From Bryum argenteum (lineage: Eukaryota > Streptophyta > Bryopsida > Bryales > Bryaceae), in the NCBI GenBank assembly GCA_037043015.1, contig CM073326.1, positions 18,422,345 through 18,486,344 on the forward strand: DNA of 64,000 bases, written 5' to 3'. A model generated the notes under the pieces. The model was not told the origin of the DNA, did not search any database, and saw only the letters and a list, made by a program, of their open reading frames with translations. A program made the translations under genes and the position numbers. This document shows, in pieces, positions 34,515 to 47,410 of the stretch; the first letter of the stretch is position 1; the number at the start of each line of letters is the position of its first letter.

Positions 34515-36930
34515 CTTGCTTGATATTGAAGAGAGCTTCAATCCATATAAAGAGAACTCCGCTTAACGTTCCTTGTGCCTAGAGGGCTGTTACCTTGTGA
34601 ATCAGTAGAAAAGTATACATGGAATTGATTGCCATTCCTTTACATGTCGGCGAGCTATCCCAATAACAACCAAAACAGAACCGTAATCAAGCATTCAAAT
34701 CTATCCAATCGAAAAAGGATCCAGAACACGGCTGTAAACCAATGAGCAAGACATACAAATTCGTAGCTTGATACCTGGAGAGCATCCTGGATTGTTGTAT
34801 CAGTAATGGCCATGACCACCACAGAAATCAGCTGCATATTCCTCGTGTGCAGTACAAGCCCTACATACAACCAACTTGTTGAAACACGTATTTCTCTGGG
34901 ATTATAGAGAACCTAATAAAACTGAATTCGCCACTGTAATATGGTAAGAAGCAGACCGTAAGCAATTCTTCAAAGTAGAAGTAGCTGCTGCTTGAAACTC
35001 GAGGCAGTCAGAAAAATCTCAAGTAATCGGTATTTGGGTGCATGCCTAAGATCTCATCCCAGCGCTCAGAACACTGTCAATCAAAACCAATTGCATCCAT
35101 TCATGAGTCTATGGAATTTCGCCTTCCTATGCAATGGAAAATGGTTCAGCAACGAGAAATAGTTGGAACACATTGGATACATGTTTTGATCACCTGCACG
35201 ATATTTCTGCAACACCTTAGGAAGGGGAAAAGTGCAAGACACTACGGGATAGTGAAAGCAAGTTTCGACCTAAACATGTTTGGAGACTTGACAAATTCAA
35301 TAACAGCTTCCTCTTCAGTGTGTTTGTATCCATCTGCGAAAGTATCCAGGTACTTCAGACACGTACAAAAGAATCCGTCACTACTATAATTTTTAAGGCA
35401 CAAGCTGGATCTTCAGAAGCTAACACTTAGAAAGATTAACTTTCGACGGGAGTGAGATGACGCTCCTTATCGGAATCGACTGTGAGCCTTTATAGAATCA
35501 ACAATCGTACGGAACAGCAATAAAATTTCTACAATCGTACCTTTCTCCGAGGTATTTGCGAGCAGAAAATCGGCGGAAGTGAACAACAAAATTACAAGAT
35601 CCGGGAGCCGTCCATCGATTGCGCTTAGTTGCAAAATTGCGCAACTGCTGGTCCCGCAATCTGCATAAGAGTCAAGTACGCCTCAAAACGCTATGTCTAC
35701 ATGTTGTATGTATAACATGTGCTTCTGAAGCTCCCACTTCACCGTCCATTGAGCTCCAATTTCTTCTCCGCGAACACAATAGCAGCCGAACTGAGCAACA
35801 CGATCCGGAATCAGTCCTAGGATGAGCCGCAATTGCGCTTCCTTGCAGAATTGCGCAACCGCTGGTCCTGCAATTTCCATAAGAAACAAGTACACCTCAA
35901 ATTACATGTACGATGCATTTCATGTGCTTGTTCGGCCTGCTTCTGGAGCTTCCTCTTCACTGATCATTGAAGGACCAATTCAAAATTTTCGGTTCAGAAT
36001 TTTAATGGATGGCGTCTTGGCTCTTCCTCCGCGCGATCTCTACCAGGGTAATGATTGTTGGATTGGAGCAACTCCAATGCAATGCAAGTTCTTGAGGAGA
36101 ATCGTGCATGGCAGTTGGCTTTAGGGTTTCCGGTTTGAGCGATACCGTATGTATGATACCGTATATTGTATATGATACACATCACTGTATATAGGATACA
36201 CTATAGTCTACCATGAATATGGTAAGGTGACTGTACTGTGACTGTAAGGATTGTGCAACTAAAATCAAGTAAGCACTTCATCATGTAGGCATGAAACATT
36301 AGTAATCTAGCATATGCCTGTTTGTCCAGGTTGAAGGCTCTATCCTGTATCTGAAAGCTTTCTAATGATTGCCTCAACCAACTTATATGTAAGATACACT
36401 AACCTATCCACCTTCATGCTCAAACTTGCCTTATACTCCCTTCATTCTAAGCATTTGTCATAATAAGCAAATGTTAAGTCACAATGTAGCATGCTTCATT
36501 CTTGTGGTCATGAAGCATTGACACTCACGTTACGCTGACTCATTGCTTTGTGACAAACATTGGCAACATTGCTTGTTTGGAATGTACACTCACTATTCTT
36601 CAAACCTGAATAGTTATATAGAGCAATCCAAGGAAATCAACCCCTGTGAACACGACTCGAAACTTTTGCCAGACAATTGCATTGCTTCGTCCTTGATGAG
36701 AGCTTGGAGTAAGCCCGCGCATCGTCATGTAAGCCAAAGAGGAACCGTGTAGTGGAAATAGATATTCCCTTTATTATCATGAATATCAGCGGATGTGGAT
36801 AACAGCCACAGTTAAAATAAAAGAATGTTCCTTGTTGCTTAGCTCCAAGATCTACCTTCAAGTGAACAAACTATAGGTGAGATCTTCACGTATGTTACAG
36901 ATATAAGGTTGCTGATCGATCTACGATACT
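34515..36930. other. Spacer with a diverged tandem duplication
   Basis: No gene could be assigned in 2.4 kb. A segment of about 180 bases at 35590-35765 is repeated, diverged, at about 35790-35975 (shared TTGC-GAATTGCGCAAC-GCTGGTC and GCTTCTG-AGCT-CC-CTTCAC phrases). A minus-strand frame at 35895-35683 (65-70 codons starting MEIAGPAVAQFCKEAQ) spans the duplication and is listed as a finding. Short GATACCGTATAT-type repeats occur near 36140-36200. Confidence 0.45.
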
Positions 36931-36935
36931 ACATT

Positions 36936-39900
36936 CTAGAGCTTAGTATTCTGAGTCGCCAACCTCGTAGCTGGAGGCGATGACGCCGGCCGCAATAACT
37001 GCTGTAATGAGCGAGCAGCCAGACGACGTGCTACACTCTCTGCAACACGGCCTCCAAACGCTCGAGCTTTCGGCCTCATCAACACCTACGGGAAGGAATG
37101 TCAGCAGAAATTAACTGAACGATCAGCATATGCAAACATATCACGGGACATAAAAATCACAAAGCCATGCAAAGGTTCTACAGAACGGGTTGCAGCAAGT
37201 TTATGGTGGTGAAGCTGCTTGCAAGGAATGGCGAGTGAGTGGATATACCTCAACAAGCGGTTGAAGCATTGCGGGGTCGAACCCTCTAGAGCTCTGGAGC
37301 AAACCGTATATCCTGAGCACTTGTTCACGCAAGGCGAGCATAGAGGCTTGGTCTCGAAGATTGACTCGAATTGGTGGCAGGAATGCACGCAGCGGAGCAG
37401 GAACCTGCCTCAACGTTTGCATTGCAGTGCCTAATACTAAAGCTTCAGTAACACGCACAATTTCGCTTTCGATGAGCAGCTGTAACTCGTCTCCCTCCTG
37501 CCCCAATAGTAGCTCAACTATGGGCTGCACTACTTCGTTCGCCTGGAAATCCGAGTCCTTACGCCCTTGCGTTAACAGGTTCTCCAAGCGGTTCCACCTG
37601 CATGGGCAACTTCTTGTTCAGTCCACAAATTTGCAACTGAGAAAGAGACCACGCGAAAACTGATATCAACACCAGCGAAGCAAGTATTCTTTAGGAACTT
37701 CTAACAATGAACGTACATAAGAGCTATCAAAAGAAGTTATGAATGTTAATGAAAACCTGAAAGTTCCATTCTGAAAAAGAAGCTCGATGAGTGCGTTTCG
37801 TAGGTATGGATTCTGGTCGGTGAGCAGTCGCTTGGCGAAATATGGATACGAAGCAGCAAGAACTTTGAAGTTGGGGTCAGTATAGAGCGCCAGCCCCTCC
37901 AACACCGTCAAAGATCTCAAGATCAGGGCGTAATAAGCAGGCACTGTGAAAGGACAAGACTGTTAGTCACCACATTAAAATGAAATAGATTACACAACTT
38001 CAAGCCCCACCCGCCCCCCTGCTCATAAGTATATCTCATGACTCAGTCCTAAAACAAAGAGTTCTTATTCCTGCCAAAAGAACCTGTATAAAGAGGAATG
38101 TACTCACACGCTTTGGTGCTGAACAAACAGCGTTAGACCATCAACCATTTGCCACAACAATCAGATCCCTCGCATTATTTCTATGCTAAAATCAGTCGAC
38201 CGCAGGCTGGACCTCTACACAGCTGAGTCCCATTACCATCTCGAATAACTACGACTCCGATAAGTACAACATCCGATAAGTATCCTGTCAAGGAGAAACA
38301 GCACAAAACACTTACCATTGAAGGGGTATTGGTACAGAACAGAGCCCAATCCATCAACAATGGTCTTGAAGTTCAGTTCGCTCACGCTAGCAGTTAACAC
38401 GTCGTCGAAGAACGATTGAAGAGCGGGCACAATGGGGGAGACGTCGACATCACGTGTCAAGAATTTCAATTCGTAATAATCCTGGGCCATGGCATCATAA
38501 TCGCGATTGACGAGGTGCACAACATGACCTATGATGGCAAACCTAGCACTCTCTGGAGTCTCACTCATCATGCCAAAGTCGAGAAACGCCAGGCGACCGT
38601 CCGGAGTGGCAAGAAGGTTGCCAGGGTGGGGGTCAGCATGAAAATAGCCATGTTCTAGTAACTGGCGAAGACTGCACTGAATCCCTGTGTCCACTAGCTT
38701 GAGAATATTCAAACCCTGTTTCTCAATCCTTGCTTGCTCGCTCAGTTTGATTCCTTCTACCCATTCCATCGTCAGGACCTTCACACTTGTGTAGTCCCAG
38801 TACATTCCAGGCACCAGAACGTCACTTCGATCGCCATACAGTGCCTTAAATCGTTTGGCATTGCGAGCTTCCTGTTTACGATTGATCAGCCAGTCTACAT
38901 TGTTAGATTTAAAGGATAAATGATGAGCCTCTGCTCTTCAAATACATAGCTGAGACGAAAATAGCAGAAGACGTTGTTGCAAGAATGTACCTGTACATAA
39001 TTTAGCTCTTGGTATACTCTTCGGGCGAATTCGTCCAGCAGATCAGTCACGTTGCTTGTGATAATCTTAACGTAGCGATCAACAAGACCTGTCAAACCTC
39101 TGACTAGATAAAAATCCAGACCTACTTGTTCCTCTATTCCAGGCCTCTGAACCTTTACAGCAACGGTTTCACCAGTACTGCGAAGAACGGCTTTGTACAC
39201 CTGCCCCAAACTCGCTGCAGCAATTGGTTCTGCAGTTATGCTGGAGTATGCAGTCTCAAGTGACATCCCCAGTTCTCTTTCGATGCATTCGAATGCCACC
39301 TTAGTTGAGAATGTCGGTAATGCATCCTGAGGGGAAACGAAGGCAGGACATATTAAATAACCTAGAGCCATGCACAAGACGGACCTTCTATCTTCTTAAA
39401 CTCAAGTGAAATGGTTGAAGTTAGAAGTCATAAAATAGGGAACTGACTACAAATGACGGGATATGATGTTTAATTTGACACATCAGAAATAAGGCCACGC
39501 ACCTGCAGTTCTGCAAGTTCTTCCAGGTACTCTGCAGGGCAAAGATCTGGTCTTGTGGATAGACCTTGCCCAACCTTCACAAATGTAGGGCCAAGCTTCG
39601 TTAGAGTTTCTCGAAACTCAATAGCCCGCTTCCGATTGTTCACTTCCGTGAGACCTCGTTGCCTGTCCAAAAGTAACGTCAAAGCGAATGAACCTAAACC
39701 TGTTCCAATTTGCAACGCCCTTCCCACCACCTACTGTCAGGTCAGTATATTTCATAGACGCATATTACAAAAAACAGAAATATCACTTGTAGAGGGCATA
39801 GACTTTGATACTTCCGCAACTCTCCTAAGCACCATCTCAACACGACTCGTCACAAACTTGCACGCACTTTCAGATGACCTCGACAAATCATGAAGAGAAT

Positions 39901-40507
39901 ATTTAAAATTGAGAGAAGAAGGTATATGACCCCCTTAGCACTTCAAAGATTCTACCTTTAATGGTTGGCTGGCGAAACGCCGCGATAAAATGATCGGATC
40001 GTACTCAAATGCGCCCGCTGCTCGAAGACCAGCACGTGCTTCAGCTGCATCTGTATCCTCTGCAACAGATTGAGTGACAGTCCTATTGCCTCTTACATTG
40101 ACCAGACCTGTCCCAGAGGTCCCTTGAGAAGAGACTCCATCAACGGTCCGCAAGCTTGCACCATTTCCAGAGTCCCCTAACGGTGTCTCCCTCTGTCTTA
40201 CGGGCATCATGACGGCCCTCGTACTTGCTACCCTTCCTCCATATCGTGCTACATTGTTCGAAGTCTCTGCCAGGGCATCGGAACCGAGTCTCTGCTTGCT
40301 TAGCCACCCTACATCTGTGCGTTTCGACCCTCTGTAAAGACCGGAAGAACATCCCGGTTGCACCCTGGCTGCTTGTGTTGCCAGACAACCTGAGGCATTG
40401 GGGCAGTTGGTTTTGTAATAATGCTGTCCAGATGGTGATGGTGCTGAAGAGTCCACGCAACGGAATGTACCGGTCACATGTGCGACCGGTACTGCTCCTG
40501 CGCTCAT
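36936..40507 (-). CDS. Plastid ABC1-like (ABC1K/UbiB) atypical kinase
   Basis: Seven exons on the minus strand: 40507-39956, 39730-39503, 39326-38991, 38871-38316, 37943-37757, 37597-37249, 37085-36936 (785 aa), all GT-AG and in phase. Residues 1 to about 160 are Ser/Ala/Arg-rich with no conserved fold, as in a chloroplast transit region. The ABC1 core then shows KVGQ (236-239), the alanine-rich loop [40 protein letters not shown] and FLDFGMM. These are the KxGQ, A-loop, lysine, catalytic and metal-binding motifs of UbiB-type kinases. A C-terminal extension of about 250 residues ([18 protein letters not shown] onwards) is typical of the plastoglobule members ABC1K1 and ABC1K3, which act in plastoquinone/tocopherol metabolism and light acclimation; ABC1K3-like is my best guess. 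A splice acceptor (GTTCGCAG) lies just before the ATG, so a 5' UTR intron is likely. Confidence 0.93.
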
Positions 40508-40509
40508 GC

Positions 40510-42194
40510 TGCAACTCCACTGCGAACACGACAAATCACGGAAATTATAATACTTTCTCTAAGAGGTCCGCGAAGATATGCAATCTTCGATCCAATTCCA
40601 TCTTTAAGAAAACCTTACACAAAATAAACTACACTACACTCGATCATCCCCCCGTTTGCCACGCCAATAAGATTCTAATAGTGACATACTAGTGTATCAT
40701 CATCAACTGACCACGATTGCCCTGATCATGTTCAAAACGTCGAGACTACATGAACACCTTTACATCGAATGATCTTCAATCCACAAAGCAACCATGTCTA
40801 TACAGAGAAACAGAAGATAGCGGAAAGGCAGATATTTAGTCAAGAGAATAAATGCCTTCAAACCCTCTTTCAAGAAATAAAGCATCTTCAATCACCTCAC
40901 TACAAAATTGACAGAAAGTGCCATGTATACTCAACTATATCCGCCACACCTGACTACCTACAGGTCATGGACAAGCTTACAAAACGCACGCCAAACTCGC
41001 CCTACTTCCACCATAAGAGCAAGAATCCACTAAATTTTTCGACAAGAAGCAATCCGACCTTGCCGAAAAAGCAGCTCCATTCTCAGTCATAGATACGTGA
41101 TAACACAAAATCTAAATAAAATGAGACCGCCAACATGAAAGACAAATATGAGCTCATTTGCCGAACAAAATGCTAAAAAAATCCGATCGTTCGAAAGTCC
41201 AGGAATGACAGGAAGACGCAGCTCCAACATACTCCAAAAAAAAAAATCGACGCTACTCCATCGCCTGTAGAATACATCTCCGAATACAACAACGAGGATT
41301 TGCAAGAATCATTGCAATCATACAAACATTTCCGCCATTGCACTCAAAACCGAAAATCAGAATCCACAGCATTACTTCGGCCACCTCACTCTTGAATTTA
41401 AATTTTCAAACACTGAAACCTAACTCAACGAAATGAGTCCACAAACAATAATAACACAACAAAGACGCGCTTAAGTTTCAAGTATAAAGCTGTACGGAAT
41501 TCCGATCATTCAAACATCCAGGTCTCACAAGAAAACGTAGGCGGACTCGCATCATAAAATACTCAAAGGAAAAATTGACGCTATTCCTTGAATTACAACA
41601 ACGAAAAAAATCGCGAGAATTGTTGCAATCATAAGTTTCGCTTGCTATTGCACTTCGAGACCTATCTCAATATTCCAGAAAGTCTCGGTCCCGATAGAAA
41701 AGAAAAAGCAAGAATTCAGAAACTCACCAGAGTGAATTGCAGTTTGAGAAATCTCCACACAATGTCAGCAAGTCCACGAACTCGTCATCAATGCTGCATC
41801 CTCGAGATTCCTCGCTAGAAATATGCGAAGAGGAATTGGAATTAAGAGCGGTGACGAAATTGTTGGACACACGGGAGGTGAAAATCTGGAACGCATGAAG
41901 AGAGCATTAGCGAAGGAGGGAGGGAGACGAGGATTTGGATGAAAGTTGGTGCGACGTTCATCCATTCCCTGTTCCTTGGTGGATGTCCGAGAGCCACAAG
42001 CCTGGAGTGGACGCTTCACCGTGTGGGCTACCGCAGTTCACTTCATATCCACTCATACAATCGTTGTCAATGGGTCCCGCCGTTGAAGTGCGTTGGTGGG
42101 TATCCTACTTGGCATCATTCTGCACATGTCTTTTAGAAGTATCATCTCAAAGGAAATTCTTTTGTATTTTTTAACGTGTATACTTTGTAGCGAT
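40510..42194. other. Upstream region of ABC1K gene, with duplicated segment
   Basis: Probable 5' UTR intron, promoter and spacer. A segment at about 41165-41360 is repeated in direct orientation at about 41485-41650 (shared TCCGATC-TTC, AAAATTGACGCTA-TCC and GAATT-TTGCAATCATA phrases). No coding region recognised. Confidence 0.45.
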
Positions 42195-42256
42195 CATTTT
42201 TTGATCTATGTCGCTCATTTTTTGATCTATGTCGCTCATTTTTTGATCTATGTAAC
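42195..42256. repeat. 21-bp tandem repeat, three copies
   Basis: Three copies of CATTTTTTGATCTATGTCGCT, the last diverging at its end. The period of 21 gives an artefactual in-frame protein repeat. Confidence 0.9.
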
Positions 42257-42668
42257 TATAATATCTTCGCATAAGTTTGTGTTATCGCCATTTCATTTTT
42301 GAAATCATAGTTTCATGGTCACGTATGAGATGTTGTTGCATAGTGACCTTCACTTAGTTTTACATTAACTAATTAATGTTGGGCCTTTCCTGCCAATGAA
42401 TCCCCTTAAGGGGGTGCCACATGAACCCATGAGTGCACTTAATATTAAAATTTTATTCTTCGAGTATCACCCCCAGCCATCTTGTACTTTCTCACTAGGA
42501 GGAAGCAGCTACAAAGGATATGGGTAAATACGTTCCCACAAGACTCCCCGCCCCCAAGACCCCTCCAACTAAACACCTCCTGTACCCCCTCTTCTCTGCA
42601 TTTTTAGGCGTGCTTCGCGGCCCACATTCCAGGGGCGTTAATGAGATTTTAGGAGATAGTTTCGATGT

Positions 42669-42738
42669 ATTAGTGTTATGTTTTATTCTTAACCAATGCT
42701 TTTATTAGTGTTATGTTTTACTCTTAACCAATGCTTTC
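42669..42738. repeat. 35-bp tandem duplication
   Basis: Two nearly identical copies of a 35-base unit beginning ATTAGTGTTATGTTTTA, at 42669-42703 and 42704-42738. Confidence 0.9.
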
Positions 42739-43119
42739 AATTGGATTATTTTTAATAGTTTTTTGTGTGATGCCAATTGAAAATGCCAATCTTGACATAT
42801 CGAATCTTAGAACTCTATTTACAGTAGATTAACTTTACTTTTAGAGTATCTACATACTACGTTCTTAACCCTTTTATACCATTGAGGTCCTTTTTTTGGT
42901 TAATGCACACTTTGACGTCATTTCACTTGAAAAAATTATACATGGTTATGCCTCAGGAATTAGTACTATAGACCACAAATGATAATGTTCATTCAATCAT
43001 GTATTGCATGTGATAAACTATAAATGTAGATTAGCTTATGGAGTCAAAAACTATTGTGTTTTATTAGAAAGCGAGCATTCTTAGGTACTTACTCAAACAT
43101 CAACATGGTTCTTGCTTAA

Positions 43120-44280
43120 CCCCTAAAGATCCAAGCCTTTCCTCGACCTCCAAAACCAAAAACTGCCATTTTTGACCTTCGTTGGGAAATGGGGAAATGA
43201 AGAAACTTTTTTTTCTTTTTTTCAGACATCGAACCATAGGATCTTGTAACTAACCCGTATACAAAGAACTGGTCAAAATTTCAACCGGTAGATGTTTGTC
43301 ATTTGTGAGATCATAACGATCAAAGTTTGTCCAACACATTTTTTTTGCCGGTGCCCGAGAGGCATTGTCTATATGGTGCCAAGGGCAACTTGATGATTAT
43401 TATTCCAAACATTTTTCCCTCATCTTTTTCCATGTAGCAAACCAAGTTGGGAACATGCATGCAAATTTTCTTTGACCACATATGCTTCTAGAACCTTCAT
43501 CTAAATTTTTTTAGGTGGTGGAGGTATAAAAGCAAGGGAAATCTTATGTTTGGTGAAAATGAGCATAACACCAAAAATATACGGGTACCTCTAAATTCAG
43601 AAGGTGAACATATGTGTATATAATATTTTGTTTTTTTCGTATATTTATTTTTTTTGAAATGGGAAATCTCGAATTCTTATGAATTTCTAAGCAAAAGAAA
43701 TGTAAAATCCCTTGTAAATTGAGACCAGCAAGAAAGGGAAATTGGGTCTCCCCTTACACATGTTGGGTCATTATACAAAAGCTCATAATTGTTCTGCCAA
43801 AAGTGGCTGGATAAGGAATGAGCATTTAATTGATGGCAGTGATGGGGCTTGATTTTAAGGTAATTGCCTTGGTAAAAGGGAGCCATAGCTTGATCGCCCG
43901 TGTGGAGCATGCATGGAGGTCCAACTAAATTGAATTTTCAGACATCGAATTCATTAGAATCATGAGTTCGTCGTAATTGCCCCTCTAAACCCCTTGCCCA
44001 AGCTTCATTTCCCTTCCTGACCGTCTTTGCTGCCCACTCTGCGCTCTTCTCTCTCGTTGGCTTAGAACCCAGCCGCTTCTGCCCGTTTTGGATTCTAAAA
44101 CTTCAAATTGCTCCACACAAGTCAAAAAATTGAATCTAGGAGTAAAACTTTTACCACTCCTACTTTACCCTATTCTTGACCTCCACAAAAAAAAATTGAC
44201 CTCAAATTTTCATTTTTCACTCTAAACGAGCCTGACCAAAACTAGAGAATGCCAAATCAGTTTTCGTGGATTTTTAGGGG
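43120..44280. mobile_element. TTAA-flanked element (piggyBac-like ends), about 1.16 kb
   Basis: Left end TTAA then CCCCTAAAGATCCAAG; right end TGGATTTTTAGGGG then TTAA (43116-43119 and 44281-44284). The inverted ends match CCCCTAAA-ATCCA. No transposase-like frame is visible inside, so this is a non-autonomous or decayed copy. Confidence 0.5.
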
Positions 44281-44539
44281 TTAATCAATCTCCTCTTACT
44301 CTTTGGTGTTTGTTAAGCTCCAAAGTTGTTCTGAGTTGCCCAACACTCCACCATGCATAGTAGTTTCAAGAAACTCTTGGTTTTTAAATTCATCGAAAAT
44401 TAATTGGTCACAATAAATGTAATAATTGTGCATTTTACATAAACCTTTACTATTCATTAGTCATAATTCAAAACTTCTGACAACTCTAAGAGTGGTCTTA
44501 TGCTAAATTATAAAAGCCTTACTTGCCTCATTTAATTAA

Positions 44540-46850
44540 CCCTTAAGAGGGCCGGATGTCCATAAACGACATTTGGGATAAAAGGAGAAACTTTGAGAAG
44601 CCATACTTTCTTCATACGGGATCTCTTTTTAATGAAATCACTTGGGTCACGTTCCAAATCAAGTCAATTTTGTGTAGTAAGAATTGTAGACCAATATGAC
44701 GAAGAATCGACTGATGACATGCATTTTGGTGAAGGCAACTATTCTTTTTGTGTTCTCAAACATGGGGCATGTTTTACCATTGCAAGCCAATTATGTGAAA
44801 TCCAAGTTAGTTTTGCATGAACTTTTCTTTGCATAAGTATGATATCAAGATGAAATCCAAAAAGTTTATAACTGAATAGTTTAGGTAATGGATTTGCAAT
44901 CAAGTTTCTATCTTGAAAAAATTGAAAAATAAATCATGGTTTTTGAGGAGAAGTTTTTCATTCATCTACCTTTGCATATTTTCAAATTTATTTGTTGGGT
45001 TGAATTCAGTTCAATGTTGTCTAGTACTTTTAATAGAAACCTTAGCTTCATCGAAGATGTGAGGAAGTTATGGCATTCATTTTCATGCAAGGACTTAGAT
45101 TTTTTTATTTAATTAGTCAAATTTGGACAATCTTGTGAACCAAAATTTAAGTCATGAAGCCTCATAGGTTACAAGATCATAACGTATTTTTTTTTCAAAA
45201 CAAACCTCAAAATTTTATCATTCAGACTTTAGAGTGAGAATTCTACCAACAAAATTACTACAATAAAAAAGAATTCCAACTAGGAAGTTGATTACCTTCA
45301 TTTGAATAATACACTTAAACCAAAAAAGTATCAAAAGAATCTCTTGACTCAGGTAATAGCCTTGCAATGACGAGAATTGCCAAAGTATTATAAAGAGAAA
45401 ATAGTCTAAAACAAAGACCCTTTGCACTTAAATCCATTTACGCCTAATTTTCAAAAGATCTTCGATTGAGTCAAGGTTCTAACAAGCAGAACTAGACTTT
45501 AATTGGAATTTTTTCTCAAAAGATAAAGTTGAAATCCAAGGGTGGATGAAACAAATATAGCCTCTCAAAAACCATTCATTTATTCTTTTTTTTTATTGAA
45601 GAAATATTGGTGTAAACCTAAAGCTAAAAGTAATCCGATCAAGATCTTCCTAGTAGAGAGTTGTTGAATTTCATATTAACCCCTAAACGTCCCAGCCTAT
45701 TTTTAGCAGAAAACCACATTTGCATAGAAATCGTCATAGATGAAAATCAAGAGAAGCTAATAAGATCTCAACCGTACAAACTTGTTATAGACTTATCGAA
45801 GATCATGTGGACCAAAATTTGAGTCATGAGGCCTTATAGATCGGGAGATCATAACATATTAATATTAAAAACAAACTGCAAAATTTCATCATTTTCACTT
45901 TGAGGTGGAAATGCTACGAATATACCTATTGCAATGAAAAAGTCACCAACTATAAAGATTTTCACCTTCATCTTAATAAGTCCTTTACCCAACAAAAATT
46001 CATCAAAAAAATTTCTTGGCTCAAATAAAAGCCATGCAATGGTAAAAACTGCTGAAAAATTTACAAAGGAAAAATAGTCCAAAACTAGACCCTTTGCATT
46101 CAATTTCATGCCTTATCTTCAAAACATCTTCGATCTTGTTAAGGTTTCTACCACTTAGACTAGACTCTAATTGGAGGCCATCCCAAAAAATGAAGGAGAT
46201 ATAGCTCCTCAAATATCATCCATTTTCTCACTTTTTTGGTTGACAAAACATCATTGCAAATCCAATAGCAAAATCATTTGGATCAAAAAACTTCTCACTA
46301 CAAAGTTTTTAAAAATCACCTTAAAATCATGACCATGAAAAAAAAGATCATGAGAAATTATTTTTAATTTCACATAATTGGCTTGCAATGGTAATACATG
46401 CCCCATGCTTGGAAACCCAAAAACAAGAGTTGTCTTCACTAAAGTGCATTCCATTAGTTCATACTTTATTGTATGGGGTTGCAAATTTTACAACACAAAC
46501 TAGACTTGATTTGGAACCCAACACAAGTGATTTCATCCAAAACGGAGTTTGGATGAAGGCGTTATGGCTCTTCAAAGTTTCTGCCCTCCATCCAAAATGT
46601 AGAAAAACGACATTGGGGACGTTTAGGGGTTAACATCGAATTTCCCCAATGAAGATTAAAACATTATTTTAGTATTCTCATAATTGGCTTGCAATGGTAA
46701 AACATGCCTAGTGTCAAAACTCGAAATCAAAAGTTGCCTTGATTAGAATGCATGCTATCAATTCATACTTCATCTTATGGGTGTCCAATTTATAGCGCAC
46801 AAACTAAACTTCATTTGAAACCCAACCATGTTTAACCACTATTTAGGAAT
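44540..46850. mobile_element. Complex TTAA-associated repeat with inverted arms
   Basis: 44540-44820 is the diverged reverse complement of 46350-46629 (shared GAAATCACTTG, TTCCAAATCAAGTC and CATTGCAAGCCAATTATGTG). The right end reads CGTTTAGGGG then TTAA (46630-46633). A further left-type end, TTAA then CCCCTAAACGTCCC, sits at 45676-45693, defining an inner unit 45680-46629 of 950 bases. Inside, 45210-45430 and 45890-46110 are direct diverged duplicates. A third partial copy of the arm follows at 46665-46850. The whole is best read as nested or rearranged members of one TTAA-flanked family. No transposase recognised. Confidence 0.55.
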
Positions 46851-47028
46851 GTGTAGGGATTCAAATATTATGATTGGAAGTTTGATCTCTTAGTTTACTT
46901 ACCAATATTTTGAACGGTACTGTAACACCATAGCTAGTTCGTTCTTAAATAATTCCAAAAATAACAAACGAAACAAAACGGAAATTCCATGCCTTCAAGA
47001 ACAAATTTCAGGAAAAATAATCTCAATA

Positions 47029-47408
47029 GAGAAATCCGCTAAGTACGACGGACTAGGGACGAGAACACCCAGTTTTGGTTGGACTGGGGACAAAATGTCG
47101 AACTGGGCACCAACTTTTTACACTACGATCGAACTGGGGGCTAAACTCAAGAATGCACCGATTGTGATGGTATTCCAAGTTTGGTCCCTAGTTCGACTTG
47201 GTGCCCAGTCCGCAGCACAACGAGAAGCTAGAGTGAAGAGTTCGGAGGGGCAGCGCCGAGCGCCGAACATCTGGTCCCCAATTTCGTGCATTTGGTCCCC
47301 AGTTTGCTCTACTTAGCGGATAACCCAAAACTGGGCACGAAACGACGGACTGGGGACCAACTGGGGATCAACTAAGGTCCAAACTGGGGACTACTTAGCG
47401 GATTTCTC
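47029..47408 (-). mobile_element. 380-bp TIR MITE with TA duplication, copy 2
   Basis: Same family as 20600-20979 but inverted. Ends are GAGAAATCCGCTAAGTA and a matching ACTTAGCGGATTTCTC, flanked by TA (47027-47028 and 47409-47410). Length is exactly 380 bases, as in copy 1, with matching internal GGGGACCAACTGGGG-type phrases, diverged. Confidence 0.85.
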
Positions 47409-47410
47409 TA

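Noticed and set aside
40225..40692. 155-codon plus-strand frame antisense to ABC1K exon 1
   Set aside because: It overlaps the coding transit-peptide region on the other strand and shows no protein-like features of its own.
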